From the NCBI GenBank assembly GCA_001275005.1, contig JWZX01000612.1, positions 1-13,182 of the forward strand: a DNA stretch of 13,182 bases, given 5' to 3'. Source of the DNA: Chrysochromulina tobinii. Its lineage: Eukaryota; Haptophyta; Prymnesiales; Chrysochromulinaceae. Shown here piece after piece: positions 8,025-13,182 of the stretch; position 1 is the stretch's first letter, and each line of letters opens with the position of its first letter. Both the position numbers and the translations under genes were made by a program. The notes under the pieces were generated by a model. The model had not been told where the DNA came from, ran no database searches, and saw only the letters and a program-made list of their open reading frames with translations.

Positions 8025-8520
8025 GCGACTGCGGCTGCGGCTGCTGCTGCTGCTTGCGCCGTTGCTTGCTGCTCCCCTTGCTCTTCGGCGAGCGGTCCGG
8101 CACGACTTGCCACTCACCGTCGTCGGCCACAGTATCCTCCGCCTCCTCCGACCTCACGCTCAGCCGCTCCAGGAGCGCGACTGCACTGCTGGAGGCTGCG
8201 CTGCTGGAGGCCGCGAGGCGTTCGGGCGTGTTCATCGGCGGTGCGTCCGCCTGCTTCTTGACCTTCTTGGCCTTTTTGTGCTTGGCGCCGTCCGCCTTCG
8301 CCTTGACCTTGCCATCCACTGGCCGCCGCAGGTACCACACCCCTGCAGTGCCCATAACAACGGTGGACACAACAAGTCCGACTTGCCAAGGCCGGAAGGC
8401 CTCGTCCCATGGCAGCGCGAGCGGCCACGGCAACGACACGAGCCCCCTCGCTCCCGTTCTGAATGCCTCGATGCTTCCGCTCGGTGACGTTTCGACGCTG
8501 CCGAGACCGCCGACTTGCAT
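7138..8520 (-). CDS. Single-pass membrane protein with ubiquitin-interacting motif and LIR-like motif
   Basis: The 460-residue ORF starts at the ATG at 8520 and ends with TAG at 7140-7138. I do not recognise the whole protein. Residues about 46-66 (WQVGLVVSTVVMGTAGVWYL) form one hydrophobic helix followed by RR and a Lys-rich stretch, a positive-inside signal-anchor layout that would leave the long C-terminal part in the cytosol. Residues 133-141 (ADDGEWQVV) fit an acidic LC3/ATG8-interacting motif (W-x-x-V). Residues 157-186 are Gln/Pro/Ser-rich disorder. Residues 237-255 (DDDLQLAMALSRSLHE) match the ubiquitin-interacting motif consensus: acidic patch, L, A two apart, conserved S. A Gly/Ala-rich linker leads to a helical C-terminal region (about 367-440). 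The gene is divergent from cytochrome b5 with 202 bases between start codons. A membrane-bound ubiquitin or autophagy adaptor role is inference. No intron is evident; the last 20 residues could be mis-modelled. Confidence 0.62.
7513..7548. repeat. 18-bp tandem repeat coding for a Gly/Ala linker
   Basis: AGCGCCTGTGCCGGCGCC at 7513-7530 is followed directly by a copy at 7531-7548 with one changed base. On the minus strand it encodes the GAGAGTGAGAGTG-type linker of the membrane protein. Confidence 0.75.
7967..8053. repeat. Purine/pyrimidine-biased GAC-GGC repeat coding for Ser-Pro and Gln tracts
   Basis: The + strand carries GACGGT/GACGAC/GACGGC units and then CTG triplets. On the minus strand these encode a QQQQPQPQ tract followed by SP repeats in the membrane protein. 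The pattern of hexamers and triplets points to replication slippage, so length variation between strains is expected. Confidence 0.75.
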
Positions 8521-8571
8521 CAGGGGAGCGGTCCTGATTTAGAAAGGGTCTGGAAGCACCTTCGCTTGAGG

Positions 8572-8642
8572 TAGTCCACAAACTAGTCCACACCAAAGTT
8601 TGGCGAAGAACCGTTTCGGTTCGTGGGTTGTTCCGAGCTCGG
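8572..8642. promoter_or_regulatory. Palindrome cluster in the divergent promoter
   Basis: The 202 bases between the two divergent start codons hold a direct repeat TAGTCCACA (8572-8580, 8584-8592). Three perfect inverted repeats follow: CCAAAGTTTGG (8593-8603), GAACCGTTTCGGTTC (8608-8622) and CCGAGCTCGG (8633-8642). Such symmetry is typical of sites for dimeric transcription factors. Which gene, if any, they control is unknown. Confidence 0.5.
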
Positions 8643-8676
8643 GAGAGGTGTGACTTCACGGGAGTGTGTCGTGTGT

Positions 8677-8730
8677 ATGGAATCTCGCCGCTGCTCCGCC
8701 CAGGAGGTTCTTTCCGACTCAGATGCCTGA
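8677..8730 (+). other. Short upstream ORF overlapping the cytochrome b5 start
   Basis: ATG at 8677 opens 17 codons ending with TGA at 8728-8730, overlapping the proposed cytochrome b5 ATG at 8723 by eight bases. If transcription starts upstream of 8677 this uORF would lower or regulate translation. The transcription start is unknown. Confidence 0.35.
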
Positions 8731-9258
8731 CGAGGGCAGCCCTGCTGCGGCTGAGCCGACCCAGGACTCCAAGGGTCGAGCGTTCATGTGCGCGCACAAC
8801 ACACGTTTCGACCACGCACGGACAGCACTGGCGCTGGCGTGCGAGGCAATTGTCGACTGCGTGCGCTGACTGCCTCACTCTGCCTGCTCTGCCGTCGCAG
8901 CTCGATGGCCAAGCTTGCCGAGCACAGCAAGCGCGATTCCGTCTGGATGACCATCCATGGCAAGGTGTACGACGTCACCAAATACCTGGATGACCACCCT
9001 GGCGGCGAGGAGGTGCTTCTGGACCGCGCTGGCAAGGACGCCACGGAGGACTATGAGGATGTGGGCCACTCGAACGAGGCCCGCAAGGCCCTCCTTCCGC
9101 TCGAGATCGGCGAGATTTCGCCTTCAGAACAGAAGGCGTCGGGGAAGGCGAGCAAAGCCGGCGGCGGCGGTGGCGGCGGCGGGCTCGCGATGGCGATTCC
9201 GGTGTTGCTCGTGGCCCTCGGCGCCGGCTACTATTTCTACACCAACAACATGGCGTAA
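8723..9258 (+). CDS. Tail-anchored cytochrome b5 (two exons)
   Basis: Model: exon 1 8723-8787, intron 8788-8900, exon 2 8901-9258 (TAA), 140 residues, the usual size of the family. It is a heme protein that carries electrons to membrane desaturases, hydroxylases and P450s on the ER or outer mitochondrial membrane. The core shows VWMTIHGKVYDVTKYL, the first heme-ligand His in DHPGGEEVL, AGKDATEDYEDVGHS with the second ligand His, then the conserved end of the fold (LEIGEI). A Ser/Lys linker and a run of about eight Gly lead to a C-terminal hydrophobic helix (LAMAIPVLLVALGAGYYFY) with a very short tail, a tail anchor. Splicing exon 1 (... GRAFI) to SMAKLAEHS restores the beta-strand and helix before the heme core (compare YTLEEIAKH of relatives). 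Starting at 8905 would omit the strand. Confidence 0.85.
8788..8900 (+). other. 113-nt intron of the cytochrome b5 gene
   Basis: Donor AT|GTGCGCGC, branch-point-like CTGAC shortly before a C/T-rich tract, and acceptor GTCGCAG|CTCG. Splicing forms an ATC codon and keeps frame. The donor class GTGCGY matches that of the TPX2-like intron. The skipped sequence encodes nothing resembling cytochrome b5. Confidence 0.72.
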
Positions 9259-9585
9259 TTTCCATGGATTTCGCTATGTAATGTCCCCTCAGATCACGCC
9301 TCGCGGCGCGTGGCTCAGCTGGTCAGGTGGGCCTAACCACGGCGCGCGACGAGAGAGAGCGGCAGGGCGTAGTCGTGCATAAAAGGCGTCCGAGCACAGT
9401 GCCTGCCGGCCAGAGAGGTGTCTGGAAATGGACACGGCATTTTTGTTCTCCCCAGTGCATACAGGATATAAGTACAGTCTGAGCAAACTCGAAGGGGGGA
9501 TCCGCATGCATGGCTCGTGCCGGTTCGGATCCCTTATCGTTCACTTCACACCTGCCGGTACTTCACATGTGAACTCCCTCACGTC
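9259..9585 (+). promoter_or_regulatory. Intergenic region: cytochrome b5 3' flank and dioxygenase promoter/leader
   Basis: No gene is seen. The left part holds an imperfect GC-rich inverted repeat (about 9299-9355) and an 18-nt motif (9323-9340) repeated after the dioxygenase gene. The right part has TATA-like CATAAAAGG (9378-9386) and TATAAGTA (9467-9474). A hairpin GGGATCCG/CGGATCCC (9497-9504 with 9526-9533) follows, then a 12-bp palindrome TTCACATGTGAA (9562-9573) ending 12 bases before the ATG. Promoter assignment is inference. Confidence 0.4.
9323..9340 (+). repeat. 18-nt motif, copy 1, downstream of cytochrome b5
   Basis: TCAGGTGGGCCTAACCAC matches the copy at 11424-11441 at 16 of 18 positions. 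It starts 65 bases past the stop codon. Confidence 0.55.
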
Positions 9586-11392
9586 ATGTTTCCGATGTTT
9601 ATGCTGCTGCTCAACACGTGCGTGGCGGCGGTCGTGTTTCGTAGCGCCACGATCCAGCGCATGGGTGTGAGTCGTAGCACCCCGCGCATGGCCGAACTCG
9701 CCTTCGGAGCGCCAGCGAACAGTGTTTGGAATGACGAAATCCGGCAGTCGTGGAGCCGTGCGTATTCATCGTACGCTGGTGGCACGACCAACTACGAGAT
9801 CACTGATGTTGAGGGTGTGATACCAGCTACCCTTCGTGGCACCGTGTTTCGCAACGGTCCGGGCAATTTTGAGCGTGGTGGCCGCCGCTTCAAACACGTC
9901 CTCGATGGCGATGGCCTGATCTGCCGCATTGCCATCGATGGCTCCACTGGGCGGGCCTCATTTGCATCCAAGTTTGTGCTGACGCCCTCTTATGTGGCTG
10001 AGGAGCAGGCCGACGACGTGCTCTTTCGCAACACATTTGGCACGCAGCCCGACAGTCTCCAACGTGTTCAATCTCAAGCTGAAGAACCCTGCGAACACTA
10101 ATGTGCAGATGTGGGGCGGCAAGCTGCTCGCGTTATGGGAGGCGGCACTGCCCGTGCGCCTCGACCCACACACGCTGGACTATATGAGCAAGGAGACATT
10201 TGATGGCGCGCTGCCCGACGGGTGGGCCACTGTCACCTCCGGCGCCGAGGCCATTGACCGCGGCCTCGGCCTCGGCGTGGCGTTCACGGCACACCCGCGT
10301 GAGGACCGCAAGCGCGGGCGGATGGTAGGGTGGTCATGGGCGGCCTCGGTGGGGCGCGAGGAGCTGGCGGCCACTCTGTACGAGATGGACACGATCAGTG
10401 GTAAGATTCTAGCCACAACGCCCGTCAAACTGCCCGCGGCCGTCGCGCCACACGACTTCGCCATCACCGACAACTACTACATTTTCGTACTCAACGGCAT
10501 GGAACTCAACCTGGCGCCGTACATCCTCGGCCTCACTGGTCCTGTAGGCGCGCTCCTCACAACGGGCCAGGGCGTTCGGCTCTACATCGTGCCGCGACCG
10601 GGCGGAGCGGCCGACGGGCGCAAGCCCGTCGCCGTCTCGACGGCCGACCCGTATTTTTGTATCCACCATGCGAATGCGTTCGAGGAACTGCCTGTCGCGG
10701 CGGGCGCTGCGCCACTGATCAGACTGTACACGGCGGCTTGGCCCTCGGTGGGGCGTGGCCCTTTCCTGGGGGACTGGGGCGGCGAAGTCCCCTTGTATGA
10801 CGACGGCAAGATTGCTCCCACCATGCTGCTGCAGTCGACGATTCGACTTTTCCCCGACGGGGCTAGCGTCGAGCGATCCATCGTGGCCGGCAAGGCGTGC
10901 ATTGACCACCCGCACGTCGACCCGCGCTTTGAGGGCGACGCTCGCTGCCGCTACCTGTACATGTCCTATTGCAACGACCTCGACAGTGAGGGCCAGCCGG
11001 GTGCCTCGGTGAGTGGCTCGCCGCCGATTGGCTACGCACGCTGGGACCGGCACACGGACGAAACAATCGTGTGGCGCGCGCCGCCCAACACGTTCTGCGA
11101 GGAGGTGGTTGTCATTCCCAGGCCGAGGGGCGGCAATGGCGGCAGCAGCAGCGGCGCTAGCGCCAGCAGCGCTAGCGGTGTTGGCAGCACGAGCGATGCC
11201 ATTCCCAGCAGTGACGAAGCGGACGTGTGGATCGCTGCGATGATGTTCGACGCGACCCGCGGCCAATCTTGCCTTGCGATCCTGGACGGCGATCGCATCG
11301 AGGATGGGCCGGTCTGCCAGCTGTGGCTCCAGCACCACGTGCCGCACGGTCTCCACGGCTGCTTCACCGAGCAGGTGTTCGGTCTCGATTGA
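9586..11392 (+). CDS. Carotenoid cleavage dioxygenase (RPE65/CCD family), plastid-directed, with a frame break near 10045-10060
   Basis: The enzyme is a non-heme iron dioxygenase that cleaves carotenoid double bonds to apocarotenoids. The first frame runs from the ATG at 9586 and the second ends with TGA at 11390-11392; together about 601 residues, normal for the family. The N-terminus MFPMFMLLLNTCVAAVVF is signal-peptide-like and is followed by a Ser/Arg segment, as in complex-plastid proteins. Family blocks: GVIPATLRGTVFRNGPGNFE, FKHVLDGDG, NTFGTQ, then in the other frame FNLKLKNPANTN and GGKLLALWEA. The four iron ligands are all present: His codons at 10292 (AHPRED), 10451 (PHDFAIT), 10664 (CIHHANAFE) and 11354 (GLHGCF). 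A Ser/Gly-rich insertion lies near 11122-11215. Reading must skip one base (or lose 3n+1 bases) between GTQ and NVFNL; no GT-AG intron fits. The cause could be assembly error, a recent disabling mutation, or an atypical intron. Confidence 0.83.
10045..10060 (+). other. Reading-frame break in the dioxygenase gene
   Basis: Conserved family sequence ends in frame 1 at GTQ (10042-10047) and resumes in frame 2 at NVFNLKLKNPANTN (from 10061). Frame 1 meets TAA at 10099-10101. Relatives carry a few more residues between these blocks, so a small deletion of 3n+2 bases explains both the shift and the shortness as well as a single-base insertion would explain the shift alone. Confidence 0.7.
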
Positions 11393-11423
11393 TCCCTAAC
11401 AGCTAAAACATGAAGGAACCGTC

Positions 11424-11441
11424 TCAGGTGGGTCTAAACAC
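11424..11441 (+). repeat. 18-nt motif, copy 2, downstream of the dioxygenase
   Basis: TCAGGTGGGTCTAAACAC, two mismatches from the copy at 9323-9340. It starts 32 bases past the dioxygenase stop codon on the same strand. Confidence 0.55.
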
Positions 11442-11455
11442 TAAGGTACCGGTAG

Positions 11456-11501
11456 GTCCCTCAACGCACTAAGTCGCTCGACGTTGCATAGTCCCTCAAC
11501 G
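11456..11501. repeat. 11-nt direct repeat in the ispE upstream region
   Basis: GTCCCTCAACG occurs at 11456-11466 and 11491-11501. The spacing of 35 bases and the position before ispE make it a possible regulatory repeat, but nothing further supports this. Confidence 0.45.
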
Positions 11502-11552
11502 TCGTTCTCGTGTTTTCTACTGAAGGGCGAGAGCCTCGGTCGAGCGCGGACG

Positions 11553-11592
11553 CTCACGCGAGCGCGCGATCGGGAGATCGCGACCTCGTGAG
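11553..11592 (+). promoter_or_regulatory. Two-tier GC-rich hairpin just upstream of ispE
   Basis: CGCGATC (11565-11571) pairs with GATCGCG (11576-11582) around a GGGA tetraloop of the GNRA type. An outer stem CTCACG/CGTGAG (11553-11558 with 11587-11592) encloses it. It ends 18 bases before the start codon at 11611, so if transcribed it would lie in the 5' UTR. Confidence 0.45.
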
Positions 11593-11610
11593 AGAGGCCT
11601 CCGACCCAGG

Positions 11611-12780
11611 ATGGGGGCCATTCACCTCCGCCAAAGGCCTGGAAGCCGTCTACAACACCATGCACCGCTTGTGCTCATTCTGCTTTCATGCGTGGCACCG
11701 GGTGGGCACAGCCTCCAAACCTTCGCGGCGCAGCAGCGTCCTTGGTTGCGCAACGCGCCAGCGTCATCGCGCTCCTCTCATCTCGCGGCGCTCGCTGCCA
11801 ATACGGCGTTCGCTGAGGGCACCTCTGGCGCCGAGTACAGCGAACGATACGGGAACAAAGCGCCGGCGCTCACGCTCCAGGCCCCCTCAAAGATCAACCT
11901 ATTCCTTCGCATTCTGCGCAAGCGCGAGGACGGCTATCACGAGCTCGCATCTCTTTTCCAAGCAGTATCTCTGACGGATACCCTTGACTTTTGGGTCGAG
12001 GGTGCCGACTCATCGAAGCCCATCTGTTCGATGGAGGTGTCACCCGACTCAGTCGGGCGGGCGGGCATCCCGACCGATGAGACCAATCTCGTCATGCGCG
12101 CGCTGAAGCTCTTTGCTGACAAGACGGGCACGAAGCAGCGGGTTCATTGCCGACTGCACAAGAATGCTCCGGCGCAAGCGGGCCTCGGTGCGGGCTCAAG
12201 CGACGCGGCGACGGCGATGCATGCCGCAAATCGGCTCGCGGGGTTCCCGGCGACGCAGCAGCAGCTCATCGAGTGGAGCGCCGAGTTGGGCTCCGACATC
12301 AGCTTCTTCTTCTCCCGTGGCACTGCGTATTGCACCGGCCGCGGTGAGATCATCGAGAATGTGCCGCCGCTGCCCGACACGCCGTGCTTCCTCGTGAAGC
12401 CGGCCGATGGCCTCTCCACACCCGCCGTCTTCAAGCAGCTTGGGCTCAACAAGGGACAGTCCCTCGACGGTCCTGACCCCCGTAAGTTGCTTGCGGACTT
12501 CCAGGCTTCCGTGACGGGGGGCACTTTCCTTAACGACCTCGAGCCGCCAGCGTTTGCCGTGATGCCCAAGCTGGACAAGCTGCGCATGGACCTGAAGGCG
12601 CTGGGCTTTGACGCTGTCATGATGTCTGGCTCGGGATCCACCATCTTTTGCATTGGGCGCCCCACCGTCGCGGGTGCAGCTTGGAAGGAGGACATCGTGC
12701 AGAAGCACGGTGCGAGCATATTTGAGGTGCGCTTCTGCCAACGGTCGCCCAACGAGCAACTGTGGTACAACGAGGCGTGA
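11611..12780 (+). CDS. ispE: 4-diphosphocytidyl-2-C-methyl-D-erythritol kinase (IspE), plastid-targeted
   Basis: IspE phosphorylates CDP-methylerythritol at the 2-hydroxyl with ATP in the plastid MEP pathway to IPP and DMAPP. The 389-residue ORF belongs to the GHMP kinase family. It has APSKINLFLRI with K94, EDGYHELASLFQ, the glycine-rich ATP loop APAQAGLGAGSSDAATAM (187-203), GSDISFFF with the catalytic Asp D229, GTAYCTGRGE, FLNDLE (307-311) and the C-terminal glycine motif MSGSGST (338-344). The loop reads GAG where relatives usually have GGG. The enzyme body (from about 85) is about 305 residues, normal length. Residues 1-84 are an extension: a hydrophobic stretch (APLVLILLSCVA) like a signal peptide, then an Arg/Ser/Ala-rich transit-like part, fitting a secondary plastid. 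The start at 11611 is the first ATG in frame that includes the leader. It lies 218 bases after the dioxygenase stop. Confidence 0.93.
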   Translation: MGAIHLRQRPGSRLQHHAPLVLILLSCVAPGGHSLQTFAAQQRPWLRNAPASSRSSHLAALAANTAFAEGTSGAEYSERYGNKAPALTLQAPSKINLFLRILRKREDGYHELASLFQAVSLTDTLDFWVEGADSSKPICSMEVSPDSVGRAGIPTDETNLVMRALKLFADKTGTKQRVHCRLHKNAPAQAGLGAGSSDAATAMHAANRLAGFPATQQQLIEWSAELGSDISFFFSRGTAYCTGRGEIIENVPPLPDTPCFLVKPADGLSTPAVFKQLGLNKGQSLDGPDPRKLLADFQASVTGGTFLNDLEPPAFAVMPKLDKLRMDLKALGFDAVMMSGSGSTIFCIGRPTVAGAAWKEDIVQKHGASIFEVRFCQRSPNEQLWYNEA

Positions 12781-13182
12781 GCATGCAGGCCGCACAAACC
12801 GTCCAAGCCGTGCAGTAGTGTGCGTGGCTGCGCGTGAGAGCGCTGTGCGGCCGGACACGAGATGCGCGCGCGTGAGGCCGCCGGGACCCGATGGTCTCGC
12901 TGGTCGGGGTGTGGGGCGTCACACTCCAGTCCGGACAAGGGTCAAGGCGGTGCACGTTCCCGTGAGCGACAGCTCAGAATGCAGAACAATGACCCCTGTC
13001 CAAGGTACAGGTGCGGTGCGCGTATATCTAGGGGTGTCAGCCCAAACCCAGAACACCAAAAACGAGTTCGAAAATGATTTTTCATTTTTCTGTGCGACTC
13101 AAACGCCGCTCCCGCACCCGTCGCGACACACAAAAGTGCACGAAGGACCTCGACTGGGAGCCGGTCTGGGAGCCGGACGGGG
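12781..13182. other. Intergenic region after ispE, no gene seen
   Basis: Frames here are short and without recognisable motifs. Visible items are a 7-bp hairpin AAAATGA/TCATTTT with a TTTT loop (13071-13088) in a local AT-rich patch, and two tandem copies of CTGGGAGCCGG plus one base (13154-13165, 13166-13177) at the right edge. The ispE 3' UTR should end in this region. Confidence 0.45.

Noticed and set aside
7898-8542. + strand ORF with Asp-Gly and Cys runs
   Set aside because: The runs are the antisense reading of the Ser-Pro/Gln repeat. The minus-strand frame has a membrane helix and a UIM and is the better gene.
9277-9281. TGTAA polyadenylation signal 19 bases after the cytochrome b5 stop
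   Set aside because: A five-base word known from green algae. Its use in this lineage is unsupported and it is expected often by chance.
9308-9380. tRNA gene: TGGCTCAGCTGG fits an A box
   Set aside because: No B box (GGTTCGA-type) follows at the right distance and the D, anticodon and acceptor stems cannot be formed together.
10000-10050. GT-AG intron explaining the dioxygenase frame change (GTGCTC at 10018 to CAG or ACAG)
   Set aside because: The possible introns are 30 or 38 nt, give no shift or the wrong shift, and would delete the conserved NTFGTQ block.
10409-11356. Minus-strand ORF of 315 codons
   Set aside because: Antisense to conserved dioxygenase blocks that include the iron ligands; no independent motif.
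11510-11974. Alternative frame starting upstream of ispE
   Set aside because: It ends inside conserved IspE sequence and has no motif. The 11611 frame contains the whole kinase and a plausible leader.

Overview
This is nuclear DNA of a eukaryotic alga. Coding regions are GC-rich. Two genes carry short spliceosomal introns (85 and 113 nt) with GTGCGY donors, pyrimidine-rich CAG acceptors and CTGAC branch-point-like sites. There are no bacterial operon features. Two enzymes of plastid isoprenoid and carotenoid metabolism start with hydrophobic signal-peptide-like leaders followed by transit-like segments, the bipartite layout expected for a complex (secondary) plastid. A haptophyte is my best guess. 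That is inference from gene style, not from a marker gene.

Layout: 3-3236 (+) is the 3' part of a retrotransposon polyprotein, open to the left edge. It has an RNase H domain, a possible zinc-binding segment, a long Arg/Trp-rich region and a C-terminal chromodomain. Three predicted stem-loops and a (TTAC)5 tail follow it, like the 3' end of a non-LTR element. 3401-4480 has no convincing gene, only small tandem duplications. 4481-6734 (-) is a TPX2-like spindle protein in two exons; the small first exon carries the Aurora-binding type motif. 6735-7137 is an AT-richer spacer. 7138-8520 (-) encodes a single-pass membrane protein with a ubiquitin-interacting motif and an LIR-like motif. 8521-8722 is a short divergent promoter region with a cluster of palindromes. 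8723-9258 (+) is a tail-anchored cytochrome b5 in two exons. 9586-11392 (+) is a carotenoid cleavage dioxygenase with all four iron-binding histidines but one reading-frame break near 10050. 11611-12780 (+) is plastid-type IspE (CDP-ME kinase). 12781-13182 has no gene that I can see.

Functionally, IspE makes precursors for plastid isoprenoids, including carotenoids, and the neighbouring dioxygenase cleaves carotenoids, so two steps of one metabolic area sit side by side on one strand. Cytochrome b5 could supply electrons to membrane desaturases or hydroxylases, but no direct link is visible. The most unusual items are the RNase H plus chromodomain retroelement with its structured 3' end, the candidate membrane-anchored ubiquitin/ATG8-type receptor, the hidden Aurora-binding exon of TPX2, and the frame break in an otherwise intact dioxygenase.
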